Assembly (NCBI GenBank): GCA_016859345.1
Contig: CM029129.1
Span: 16,224,060-16,288,059, forward strand
Direction: 5' to 3'
DNA from: Istiophorus platypterus
Taxonomy: Eukaryota > Chordata > Actinopteri > Istiophoriformes > Istiophoridae
Length of the DNA stretch: 64,000 nt
Part shown: in pieces, positions 27,640 to 38,500 of the stretch
Position numbering within the stretch: position 1 is the first letter of the stretch
How the letters are laid out: each line of letters begins with the position of its first letter
Translations under genes and position numbers: made by a program
Notes under the pieces: model-generated
The model's database searches: none
The model's input: only the letters and a program-made list of their open reading frames with translations
What the model was told of the DNA's origin: nothing

Positions 27640-28010
27640 ATGCTGCTAAATTATTCAGAGTCTGGGGAATCAGAGAGGAGGCCGGCGGGATCGGATGGAC
27701 CCGCCGTGTCATCAGTCCGCCTCCGCCCGCCTGGCTCCTCTTTCGGCCCGTCCACCGCGGCTACACTCGGCCACACGAGAAGCCTGCCCAGAGCGGCCCA
27801 GAGGACGGGCGTTCACACGGGGAGGGACCGGGGCGAGGCCTCCGGGTCAACCAGGGCCTCAGATACATCCTGAAGCATCTTGGACCATGACTCACTGACG
27901 CCTCTCTGGGTGCGTTGCCCCTTCCCGGCTACTTCAGCACCACGGACAGCGCAGGAGCAACCTGCCCCCAACCTGCGCTGCGCTGTCCGTGGTGCTGAAG
28001 TAGCCGGGGC
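27640..28010. promoter_or_regulatory. GC-rich upstream block of pou4f3 (candidate promoter or enhancer)
   Basis: Base composition changes abruptly from AT-rich to CpG-rich at about 27660 and back at about 28010. Three frames stay open for 67-90 codons, as expected from GC-rich DNA, with no recognisable product. The block lies about 0.7-1.0 kb upstream of the pou4f3 start and ends in the perfect inverted repeat at 27924-28008. Function is inferred from position only. Confidence 0.35.
27924..28008. repeat. Perfect 31-bp inverted repeat with a 23-nt spacer
   Basis: Positions 27924-27954 (starting CCCGGCTACTTCAGCACC) are the exact reverse complement of 27978-28008. The 23-nt spacer holds a direct repeat of AACCTGC. 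A GC-rich stem this long without mismatch is rare by chance. It could fold as a hairpin in RNA from either strand. Nothing like it was found elsewhere in the window. Confidence 0.95.
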
Positions 28011-28673
28011 ACATCTGCAGTGGAAGAATCCACTGGTTTTATTTCATGCAACCTAAACTGAACTTGTTTTTGTTTTTGTTTGTTTGTTTGTTTGTTTTTA
28101 TGCTGTTTAACAAATGTAGGGATGCATCCGGCTGAACATCTGTATGATGGCTGGTGAGACAAGATGCGTTGTCCTGAAAAGAAGTCATGGATGAGTTACG
28201 ACAGGATCTGTTGTTTCGACAGGAAAGATGATAGAGGCGACAAATGTTGAAATAATAAACAACGATAGACACGAATTTAAAATAAGGATCTTGAATAATA
28301 AGAAATGTGTACGAGAATAATACAACGATTTTAAAAGTGTCATATGAACTCTTTGATTAGTTAATCGGTTGATTGGTGAGTTTTATTAGAATATGGGGAT
28401 TTTGTTGGGTTTACTTGACGCTTGCGCAGAGGGGCCAACATTTTGCAACTTGTAAGTTGAGCAGAGGAGCAAAGAGTGGGAGGGAAGGAGGAGGAGGAGG
28501 AGGGAGACTGAAAGAGGAGGAGGAGGGGGGGGTGTGAGAGGGATGCCGGGAGGCGCTGCCGATGTCAACGGCTCAGTCTGGTGAGGCAGAGCAGAGGAGC
28601 TCTCGTGGCTGTCCGCTCCCCGGCTTTTCATGTCAGGGGCTACACTGCTTGCGAGGTGCTCGCAGGGAGGAGG

Positions 28674-30154
28674 ATGATGACCATGAACGGCAAGCAGCAC
28701 TTCTCCATGCACCCGGCTCTTCACGAGCCCAAGTATCCCGGCCTGCACTCAGGCTCGGAGGGCATGCGCAGAGTCTGTCTGCCCGCCCCGCAGGTACGTT
28801 CAGGTCGTTGGGGGGTGGTGGTGGAGGTGGTGGGGGTGGGGGGGGGGTTGGGGGGTGGCACTGGCTGTGGAGCAGTGGTGGGTGAGAGGAGGGGGGAGAA
28901 TATCTCACACAAGAAAATGTCTGTAAAGTTGATTTGACAGGACTTTGTTCTATCCGCTATCTCTCTAACTCTCTCCTCTGTCTGTGCCCCCCCCTCCTCC
29001 TCCCGACACCCCCCAACACCCCCCCCCCCCACCACCACCACCAATCCACGTCTATTCAAGCAATGTTCTTGCTCTCATATTAATTTTTATGACCTGCGCT
29101 TTGAGGAGGGTTCTCTCCTCTCCTCGGCGCTGCTTGCCTTCGGAAAATGTTTTTTAGATCCTGAGAGCTGCCTGACAGAATTCCCCACTGAATCCAGTAT
29201 GCGCACTCTTGCTTGCAGCTGCAGGGCAATATATTCGGAGGCTTTGATGAGAGCCTGCTGGCACGGGCAGAGGCTCTGGCGGCTGCTGACAGCATTGTCT
29301 CTCACGGCAAGAGTCACCCGTTCAAACCAGACGTGACTTACCATACCATGAGCAGTGTCCCCTGCACCTCAGCCTCCTCTTCTTCCTCCACCGCCGTGCC
29401 CATCTCCCACGTCCCCTCCACCATCGCCTCCCACCACCACCACCACCACCTCGGACAGACACTGGAGGCCGGGGACCTGCTGGATCACCTCTCCAGCAGC
29501 CTGGCCGTGACCGGGATGGGTGCTCCGGAGCCTCCGGGGATGACCGCGCCGGCGCACCACCACCAGCACCCTCACCACCACCTGCAGACCATGGGGCAGC
29601 TGCACCAGGCGATGGCCACCATGGCCCACCCTCACTCGTTGTCGGTGCACGGCGGCATGGCGTGTGTCAACGACGTGGAGTCGGATCCCAGGGAGCTGGA
29701 AGCCTTCGCCGAACGGTTCAAGCAGAGGAGGATCAAGCTCGGCGTGACCCAGGCGGACGTCGGGTCGGCACTGGCCAACCTCAAGATCCCCGGAGTGGGG
29801 TCCTTGAGCCAGAGCACCATCTGCAGGTTCGAGTCCCTCACCTTGTCCCACAACAACATGATAGCGCTCAAGCCGGTTCTCCAGGCCTGGCTGGAGGAAG
29901 CCGAGGCTGCGCACCGGGAGAAAAGCAGCAAGCCGGACCTTTTCAACGGGAGCGAGAGGAAACGAAAGCGCACCTCCATCGCCGCGCCGGAGAAGCGCTC
30001 TTTGGAGGCTTACTTTGCCATCCAGCCTCGGCCCTCCTCGGAAAAAATTGCGGCCATCGCCGAAAAGCTGGACCTGAAAAAGAACGTGGTTCGAGTGTGG
30101 TTTTGCAACCAGCGGCAAAAACAGAAACGAATGAAATACTCTGCGGTGCACTGA
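28674..30154 (+). CDS. pou4f3: POU domain class 4 transcription factor 3 (Brn-3c), complete, 351 aa
   Basis: Homeodomain transcription factor needed for survival and differentiation of inner-ear and lateral-line hair cells (family knowledge). It has two exons, 28674-28793 and 29219-30154, joined in phase 0 at the usual POU4 intron position within the POU-IV box (MRRVCLPAPQ-LQGNIFGGFD). The product is 351 residues; the human protein has 338. The N terminus MMTMNGKQHFSMHPALHEPK is close to human POU4F3. The middle has Ser-, His- and Met-rich low-complexity tracts. The POU-specific domain spans about 192-270 (DVESDPRELEAFAERFKQRR and on). The POU homeodomain spans about 287-346, including helix 3 VVRVWFCNQRQKQKR, and the protein ends MKYSAVH. 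The first of two adjacent ATGs (28674) is taken by family alignment; upstream in-frame ATGs such as 28581 precede unrelated sequence. The rbm27 neighbour supports pou4f3 over pou4f1 and pou4f2. Confidence 0.97.
29672..30154 (+). other. pou4f3: POU-specific domain and POU homeodomain coding segment
   Basis: Residue 192 (Asp of DVESDP) starts at 29672. The homeodomain begins near 29957 with RKRKRTSIAAPEKRSLEAYF. The POU-S and homeodomain are joined by a short Glu/Lys/Ser linker. Both are near identical to the vertebrate POU4 class by recall, including the WFCNQRQ recognition helix. Confidence 0.95.
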
Positions 30155-31116
30155 ATTTCACACACGTCATGAATAAAATAGCCTACTATATTTTTGATCG
30201 AGTGATTAATAATAGCCCAAGTAGCCTGGGGATTTATCGATATCTCTTCACGTCTCATCGGGGATTATCTCTCTCTAAAAAAAAAAGACTTTTTGATTTG
30301 ATTTTTTTTTTCAATTCTTGTCACTCACTCTTCGTCGTCGCACTTTTTCGATTTTGTTATTGATACGGGACTTATAGGTGACTGCGTGAATGGTCCATGA
30401 GGAGGGAGATTTTTTTGTGTGTGTGTGTCGGTCAACATGTATCTTTACGCACACTAAGAATGAATTTTCAGTAAATTCACCCTGACAGTTCGTCACATTA
30501 AGGGATATTAACTCACTTTTCTTTTAAACCATAACATTGAGTTTAGAGGCTATTTAGCTGCCACCGATGTTAAACTGATGCTCTGTGAAGAAAGATAAGA
30601 TAATTGTGGTTTTGTGAAAAGATGACTGACTTTTTTTTGTATTATTAGTGGAGGTCAGAGTTCACCCTCCACATCACTGGCTCACATATGCAAAAGTACA
30701 CCATCATATCTTGAACTATGCTTTCACCATTTTTTTGTTAGTTTTTCTGTTAGTTTTTTTTTTTTTTAAATCCATAAGTCAAGACTCGAGTGGATTGTGA
30801 GTTCAACGATGAGGGGGTTTAAAAAAATCACCCAACCTGTAATTACAGTAACTCTTTCACAAGGAATGACACACTAAGTCTCTTTAAAAAGACAATACAA
30901 GTGACACCGTCGTTTATGAGGCACATCCGTGTGGCTTTGGCTGCTGCTATATTTTAATATTTTGATGTGAACATGTTTTGAGGCATTAAGCTACAGGTGA
31001 GCTATATGTTTATTATATAGCCCAGATATATACAGGCTAACATCACCCAATTTAATATTTATTTCTTCCTCACTCTTGATTTCACTTGAAAAAAAAAATG
31101 TGTGAAGTTTAAACTT

Positions 31117-31195
31117 AATAAATTATTGGTTATTTTCTAAATTCCCTCCGAAGCAGCGCCTTCTTTTTTAATTTTTATTTCTGTGCTTTAATAAA
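31117..31195 (+). terminator. pou4f3: Candidate pou4f3 polyadenylation signals
   Basis: Two AATAAA hexamers occur at 31117-31122 and 31190-31195, the second followed by T-rich sequence. They would give a 3' UTR of about 1 kb. A third AATAAA at 30172, 18 nt after the stop, is probably too close to be the main site. Confidence 0.35.
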
Positions 31196-31287
31196 CTATT
31201 ATTTTAATCTTGAGGTTACTGGACGAGGCCTGTAAATTTTGTTAGTTGAGAAGACTTTTGTGTTTAGCCACGGCTGTTAAAGGAGAA

Positions 31288-31323
31288 TGAAAAAAGAAAG
31301 AAAGAAAGGAAGAAAGAAAGAAA

Positions 31324-31389
<66 letters not shown>

Positions 31390-31390
31390 A
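31288..31390. repeat. (AAAG)n microsatellite
   Basis: About 100 bp of GAAA/GGAA tetranucleotides on the plus strand, downstream of pou4f3 and close to its candidate poly(A) signals. It creates the artefactual FLSFFLSFF-type reading frame on the minus strand. Confidence 0.95.
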
Positions 31391-31479
31391 AAGCATTTGT
31401 TTTGTTGTTTTTTTTGTTGTTGTTGTTTTGTTGGAACTCGCTGTGCTGTTGTATTTATGACTCCCCAGACCTCGGCTGG

Positions 31480-31745
31480 GATTAAATATGCATTGTCTCG
31501 TATGATATAAGAAGTGAAAATTAAAGCAACTTTCAGGCGGCGGAGCTGCTGAACGCGCGTCCTCCACGCAGCCGCAGCTGCCGCAGCTGCCGCTGCCTCC
31601 GCTGCCGCTAATGGCTCCTTTCTCTCTAATTAGCGCCGTTTTAATTATGGATGCCCCCGTGTCGCCGGGTTATGTCGTGCGTGGGCCCCGGAATTATTAA
31701 GTCATGACGATGCAATATTAATCATATATTGGTATAAAACGAAGT
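31480..31745. promoter_or_regulatory. Candidate conserved non-coding element downstream of pou4f3
   Basis: Non-repetitive sequence with a dense set of homeodomain- and POU-like sites: TCTAATTAGCG, TTTTAATTATGGATG, GTCATGACGATGCAATATTAATC and an ATGCAT at about 31488, set in a CpG-containing background quite unlike the flanks. There is no open frame and no repeat. The position about 1.4 kb 3' of an autoregulated POU gene suggests an enhancer. Conservation could not be tested here. Confidence 0.35.
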
Positions 31746-32259
31746 AATGTGGAGGAGCTGGAGGAGTAGAGGTCTGACTGGGAACTCTGGTGATTCTGGG
31801 GAGAGACCAACAGGACCCGCAACAGGCTGAACCGAAGAAAGAGGGAAATTAAAGTACCCTGTGAATTTTATTATTGTTATTATTTATATTATTATTTTTG
31901 CTAAGTAAGTATTTTTTCCATTTATCATGTTTATTTTCATCTGATTCATATTTTGTTTCAGCGGACACTAATATCAGTCTGTATTACATAAGCCACCCGA
32001 TTGATTTTACATTGGCATTGTTATTCTTATCGTTATCGTCGTAGGAAATTGGTGTGAATCTAAGGAGAGTCGAACTTATTTTTTCGCGTATTTTAGTAAA
32101 ACAAATTCGGGGCCGAATTTATTCATATTGCTAATATTTTACCCCCAACTTCCTACTTAGTCTTTGTGTCGAATCGCTCAACAACAAAAAAAATCCTAGA
32201 TATTAAAAAATTAAAAATTAAATAACATAAATCAAATCAGAAATAATGAAAAGCTTCCC

Positions 32260-33020
32260 CCGGATTCCTCCAAGAGTCGACGTGACCTCCGGTGGTGCGA
32301 TTCTTCCCGGTGAGACTCTCTCAACCGGGGGATCGACACTTTTGCAGACGCACGGAAGCGTTTGTGGCGCTTATTAATATTCACTTTGATTCCGAGAGGT
32401 GACTCGGCTCAGTCCGTGATCGAGATTTTACGGCGACTGCGCGACGTCCAAGCGCAAGTTTCATCGTCAAAGAGAAAACGAAAACCCTCCAAGAATGACT
32501 GCGGTTCTCGGGCCTCCAGAAAAGCCCCGTTCGCATCCAAGGAGCTGTCGAACGAGGTCGCATCCGACGCGAGTAATTGTGAGGTTAAGGAAGGAGCTCC
32601 GCCGCGTTAATAATTGATCCCTGTAATACCCCTATTGATATCATAACGCGGCGGCCCCGTCGGTAAGTTGAGCCGAAGGCTTGTGAGCGTTACGGCACCA
32701 TGTGGCGACCAAGGGCCCCTCAATAATTCAGCGGCGCACGGTGCCAGGTACCGGGCGTTTTCTCGCGACGCGGCGGAGACGCGTCGGCTCCGCGGGGCCC
32801 GGTCTGTGCGTAAATATGAAAAATGAAAAAAAAAAGAAAAAGTCGATTCCGATCGGGGCCTCGACGAGCTTGGGTTGATGGACGGGACGGCTGTGAATAA
32901 AGGAGAGAGACGGTGGAAATTAAAAAGGAAAGAACAGAAAGAAAAAGGAAAAAGGGATTTAAACAAACTGGGGGGGGGGGGGGCGGAGAAGAAAGAGAAG
33001 AGGGACGTGAGAGCAGCAGA
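32260..33020. promoter_or_regulatory. CpG-rich block of unknown function
   Basis: From about 32260 the sequence turns sharply CpG-rich (many CGCG, CGTCG and GCGGCGG runs) and contains AT-rich homeodomain-type patches such as TAATAATTGATCC and TATTGATATCATAA. A good donor, CGTCG/gtaagttgag, lies at about 32661. The longest plus frame (32362-32610) matches no family I know. It could be a promoter for an unannotated transcript or a CpG-rich developmental enhancer of pou4f3. Confidence 0.35.
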
Positions 33021-33162
33021 AGACAGTTGTGTATGTGTGTGTGTTTGCTTAAGACGTTTTCATGCAGGGAAGACCATTTTTGACAGAATGAGGATGAAAG
33101 CTCTGTTTAATTGCTGAAGAACGCATGCACATACATACACACAACCCCCCCCCACCCCCCTC

Positions 33163-33437
33163 CTCCTCCTCCTCCTCCTCCTCCTCCTCCCTTCCAAAGA
33201 CAAGACACCCCAAACTCAATAATTCATCCGATGCCAGCAGCAACAAATGAGAATGTGACCAGAGCGAAGGGAGACAGCTTCCTCTGCGCTCTCTATTGGT
33301 CGCCTTCTATTATCATCAGAAGCCAGAGCCACCGCTGAACTCCGCACGCACACACACGCACACCTGTGTGCGGCGCAGGCACGGGGGCGCACGCAAACGC
33401 ACACACACACACACACACACACGCACACACACTCACC
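33163..33437. repeat. (CTC)n and (CA)n simple repeats
   Basis: CTC trinucleotides occur at 33163-33190 and an interrupted CA/CG dinucleotide array at about 33345-33437, at the downstream edge of the CpG-rich block. Reading frames through them are low-complexity artefacts. Confidence 0.9.
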
Positions 33438-33529
33438 GTGAGATTGTGTTACGCCCCGGAAACCCGAGGCCAGGGAGATGGATGTCTTTTTAAAGGTATA
33501 GAAGGAGATGCTGTCCATCTGTAGCTCCC

Positions 33530-35085
33530 CGTTCCCCCCTCGGTGCTGTGCGTTTGTATGAAGCCACGTTTTAATTCAGATGAGGGCTAAAAGACGCTTC
33601 CTGCGTCTTTGGATATCAGTGGTGGGCAAAGCACGTTCACTCAAGCGCTGTGTTATGTACAGTTCTGAGGTATTTCAATTTTGTGCTACTTGATTTTTTT
33701 TTCTACTGGACAAAGTTTAAAGGGCGGCTTGCTCGTTATTTCACAGGTTAAGATCGTGGGAAATCTATAATGAGCATATAAGATATAATTCTAATAAAAC
33801 TAATTAAACTAAACAACATCATATAGAACAACTAATCAGCTTCGCCTATGCCAGCTGCAACATTGATATGCTGCTTACGCTTAACGGCATAATGGCAATA
33901 AATGTAATAATGTAGTAAAAGTAATAATATTGTAGTGATAGCGTGCAAAGTAAGTACTTTTACTGTTATATTTAGTGTAAGATTAGTTTGTAATATTTTT
34001 CTTTTTTCTTAAATACAATTTTGAATGCAGGACTTTGACATTTTTCCAGATGAAATGCAACAGGCGAATAGTACTGATTGGCAGATTGGTGTCACATAGT
34101 GGGAGAGTAATTTTCAAATTATTCAGCTGACAGGGAATTAATCACTAACAAAACTGATAATCGGTTAATTTAAGTCTGTTTTTCGTTTCATAAGTACCCT
34201 AAATATGAGGGTGTACTTCTTCCCTCTGTGTAATATCACTGGAAAGTGAATGTTTTTAAATGTTGGTCAGGCAATTTGAGGGGCATCACTTTTAGGTTGT
34301 AAAGGCTATAAAATATTAATCGTTTCATGTAATGTCATTGAGTATTTATTACCAAATGAATTTAAAGCAAAACATTGGCCACTGTCGTTGTTGCCGTACT
34401 TATAAAATAAAGTGAATCAATCAAAATCAACGATTTATGGGTTAAAAAAACATACTTGGGGTTGGTGCCACACTGAACATCAGCCCTGCAGAGAGAACTT
34501 CTGTGAAAGAGAAATATTTAGTCTCCAAGTCAGTGTGTGAGGTCAAGCTGTCTGCTAACTAACACGCCATACATTATGCAGAAACTATTGAGATGTGCAC
34601 AGAGAGAGATCCCTTCTCTAGCCATAGTTAGAGCTGAGAGAAGTAAATGCGTAGTCTATATTTCAGCTTGCATTAATATCACTCTAGCATTTTACCCCAG
34701 TAAATTTCTGCACTGGGATCTGCTGGAGTGTATATTTGTGTTCTAATTCCAAAAATACAAAATAAGAGCATGGGACTTATAGGACTGGCACAGGGCATTA
34801 TGTTTGAGACACTAAGAGAAGCTCACTTATAAGCACTTGCTTAATTCATTCAGCAGGCCTGAGGAAGAAGTATTATACACCCCATTCATTATTCAAGTCC
34901 TCTCCATTATCAAAGTGCCCAGAGAAATAAGATTAGCCCAGCCAGAAATAACTCACTGTGGCGTGATTTTTTTTTTCCCACAAAGCACTTAGCTGGTCAG
35001 GTGCAGGCCTGCACACAAACTCAGATTAGAGTATATGAACGTATAATCACCACAAAGTCTGCAGAACAGAATAATCCTCTCCAAG
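33530..35085. other. Intergenic DNA, no gene seen
   Basis: AT-rich sequence without a recognisable coding frame. The stretch 34840-34975 is non-repetitive and contains TTCATTATTCAAG and CCATTATCAAAGTG. It has the look of a conserved non-coding element, but this is a weak impression. Confidence 0.5.
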
Positions 35086-35086
35086 A

Positions 35087-35505
35087 AAATGTGGATGTAG
35101 TGTAGCGAGAAAGCAAGGAAAAGGCAAAAGAAGGGGAGAGAAAAAAAAGGAAGGAAAGGATTGTTAGAGGGATGAATGAGTTGAAGGGCAGTAAAAGGAA
35201 GGAGAATGATCACAGCCAGCAAGAGAAGGGGAAAGATAGAGAAAGGATATGTAATAGAATGACAGGAAGTGTGAAAGGAAGGAATGAAGAAATATAAAAT
35301 AGGAAGGAGAGGAAAGATTGAAGGAAGAAAAAGGGATGTAAGAAGCAGAGAGAGAGAAAGAAAGATGGACGGAAGGAGGGAGGGAAGGAGAAAGATGGGT
35401 TAAAGAAAGGGAGAGCAGAGAGAAATGGCATGTGAGGGGTAAAGGATAACAAAAGGAAGAAAAAAGAGAGGAGTCCTAGTTGAAAGAAAGAAAGAAAGAA
35501 AGAAT
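35087..35505 (+). repeat. Purine-rich (GGAA/GAAA/GGGA) tract
   Basis: About 420 bp in which the plus strand is overwhelmingly A and G, with AAGG, GAAA and GGGAGG units and few pyrimidines. On the minus strand it makes a long Phe/Leu/Ser frame with no biological meaning. Such tracts can form triplex (H-DNA) and are often length-variable. Confidence 0.85.
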
Positions 35506-35509
35506 CTCT

Positions 35510-38500
35510 AGTTGTTGACACATTTGTCATCCTGACTGCCTGGATTTAGTTCTTTTCGTTTCCATGTCAAGGTGAGTGCATCTCTACCGGCCTGAACAGT
35601 CTGACACTAAACCCCTGTGACAGCAGGAGCACCCAAAGGACCTACAGCCAAGAGGAGCGGAGGTATGAGGAGGCATCCTGCACTGAAGGGACATCATCCA
35701 ATCCCAAGTCATGCCTGTTCACACGCCTCCTTAATTAGCTCTTCATCTCTTTTATGTTGTTGTTTTTTTGCAAATATGTGGACAAGAAATATTGAATATT
35801 AATATCAGATACTTGAACTGGGGGCAGAGGAAAACATTTTTTACAACTTATGTACTGGAAAATTGCTGGTGGAAAGAAGCCATAATATGTGATTGACTCA
35901 TATTTACAAAAGATTTACAGACACCTTCTTGGTGAGCACTAATAAGAGCAATTAAAATACAGTAGGGTGTGTACTTAAATGACTAATATGGCAGCAAGAT
36001 TAAGATTCTGCAGAGAGACATCACCTTAAATTCCATCTAAGTGTGTTTTCTTATTGTTAAAATCAAACCAAGATGAATAATTTATATTTAATGAATAACA
36101 ATCATTTTTCCGACACAATATAGAAGAAAGTTTGCAAAGAAATTGCAAAAAAAAAAAAAAAAAGTCAAATGAGAGTAGAAGAGGAATACTTGAAATATCT
36201 TGACACTCGATGGAAAGATGTCCGCTGATATTACATTCTGCTTTTCTGATAGCCTCCAGGGTGGAAAACATGTAAACAGGGCAGTGAAAAGCAGCTTGGT
36301 GTTGGCACATGCCTTGTCACCCCAGATACTGTGTAGTGACTGAGGGCACACGGGAAAATAACAACGGCAGCGTCACTGTTGATGAACTGTCTGCACCCCC
36401 CCCCCCCCTCCCTCCATGAGGCTGTGCCTTTGAAGACAGACATGAAAACCCAGCCAGGCCACAGTGGGGCCCCTGAAGGAGGTCCCCTAGCAGATGCAGC
36501 CACCCGCCCTCCCCCTTTCTGCTCCCATTGGCCCCAAGCCCTGAAGACAGCCCCGAGGCTAATCGACCAGGAAACACAATGAAGAAGCAGCAGATGCAGC
36601 CAGCGTTGAGCGAGTACGTCTCTGTGCGTGTGGGTGTCTTTTTTTTATGGATCAAGGGGAAGATCATTACACAGAGATATTTATCAAGCAGCTCTAAACA
36701 CCGTCGAGGATCCAGGATCAGCTTGGCCTGATTTATGTTCACATGATGCTGGTCAAAGAGTAAAGATTTGGACTTTTGACGCCGTGAAATTCTGAAACAG
36801 TTGACAGCACAATACCTGCTGGATCCCATCAGATCAGGTAGAAGAACAAAGCTGGTGTGATTATGGTTGAATAACAGGTCAGGTTATATTGCCTTGGGGT
36901 AATTCAAGCACATTTGCATACTTGCAAACATTCCCACATTTTACCCGTTACTGAAGCCACATCACACCAGTCACAAAGATTCCCTTAAGTGACCAGACAT
37001 GACTCTTGAATTTTCTTTTGAGATTGTAATCGATCAAGATATTCTTTGTGTCACATTTTTTCCTATTCGTTCGCTGCAGCCATGCAGTGTGATGTGCATG
37101 TGAAACATATGAAGTGAAGTAATTTTTTCAGAATAACATCCCCCTGAATCTACCTGAGGGATTTTATTTTAATTTACTATTAAGCAAAGATAAATGATTA
37201 ACATTTTATGAATATTAATGATGCTACTAACACAGTAGATGGTGTCGGCGCTTTCCAAAACATCAAAATATATAACAGCAGAATTTCATTCTTGAAATAT
37301 CTATAAAGAAGTTTTTATTATGATATTACCCGTTTAAAAAAGCAAAGGCAAAATATCAAACCATACTGTTACTGGTCCAACAAAAAGACAAGAACTATGA
37401 GCAAAAATCAGTAGGTTTTTGTATATACTGGCATAGTCGCAATTATTTAAAGAAACTTACATGTATACGGAGCAATTTGAATTAGTCTCCTGCTCAAGGG
37501 CGCCTCAGCAGGTCAGCTGAGTGTTCGCACAGGGATGTGAAACTTGACCTTCCAGTTCGAGGAAGGCCTCTGTATTCATCACAGCCAACTGTAAGATCCT
37601 GCTCCTAAACACAGCTTTAGCAAACCTTTTCATCAGTGTTGGAATTTATCAAACTAAATTTAATATTAATAACAAATAATTAAACAATATAATCCACAGT
37701 AATGTAGCATTGATAGGGGCCATTCTGCTGCATAATGACTAGATCTAGTGGTATTTTGCTGATAATACTTCTGCACTTTTACTTAAATAATACTTTGAAT
37801 GTAGGACTTTTATGTGTAATGATGCATTTTCACATCATTGCAGGGCGTCTTTTACTTAATTAAAGGCTCTGAATACTTGTTCCACCAACGTCTGCGAGAA
37901 AAATAAATTCAATCCATCTGAGAGTTTATTTGTCTTTTTGAAGTCCTGCTTGGGAGGGAAGTTTATGCAAAGTAATGGGAATATTCCAAAAGTTCTATAA
38001 AAAGCACTGTTAAAAAGGAGAGTGATTCTCTTTATTTAGTAATGAGGGAGCCACGGTTCAGTAGCGCACATACACACAGCTGAACGCCGCACAGAGACCC
38101 GACCACCACCCAGCGCAAGCCTCCCCAAAGCTCTCACATTGCATCAAGTCACTGAATGACAGGTACATTGTCCAAAGCAAGGGGGAGAGGAGTGGTGAAG
38201 CATGTTTCTCTCAGAGAGCTTCGCAGGCAGGCAGGGAACCAGCCCACCACAGCCAGGCAGAGAGCATCTATACAAATGTAATTCTGGGGCGCCCCCATTG
38301 GTTGAGTGCACTCTATGAAAAAAGGGTTCTCCAGAAGTTCTTTGTGGGCTGAATGATTCACAGAATCATTAATATTTGAGCGATCATTTGAACTTCTAAA
38401 CGTTTCTGCATTGCTATTTCAGGACCCATCAGTGCTTCCGCACACGCATAACTGTCAGACTACTTTATCTGTGGGTCCCCCCAGTCCTAGTGAAAAGTAA

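Noticed and set aside
28386..29059. Frames of 91-120 codons around pou4f3 exon 1 on both strands
   Set aside because: Products of GGA/GGT/CCC repeats. The only supported coding sequence is the short exon 28674-28793.
29369..30151. 260-codon minus-strand frame opposite pou4f3 exon 2
   Set aside because: It is the antisense shadow of GC-rich, strongly conserved POU and homeodomain codons; the peptide is His/Val/Gly low-complexity with no family resemblance.
30172..30177. AATAAA just after the pou4f3 stop
   Set aside because: Only 18 nt downstream of the stop; likely too close to be the principal poly(A) signal, and later ones exist.
32362..32610. 82-codon plus-strand frame in the CpG-rich block
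   Set aside because: No recognisable domain, no supported start context and surrounded by non-coding sequence. The block is kept as a regulatory candidate only.
35210..35530. 106-codon Phe/Ser/Leu-rich minus-strand frame
   Set aside because: Translation of the purine-rich tract; looks membrane-like only because TTT/CTT/TCC codons dominate.
36317..36829. 170-codon minus-strand frame
   Set aside because: Longest frame in the intergenic gap, but without domain, splice logic or repeat-free conservation signal.
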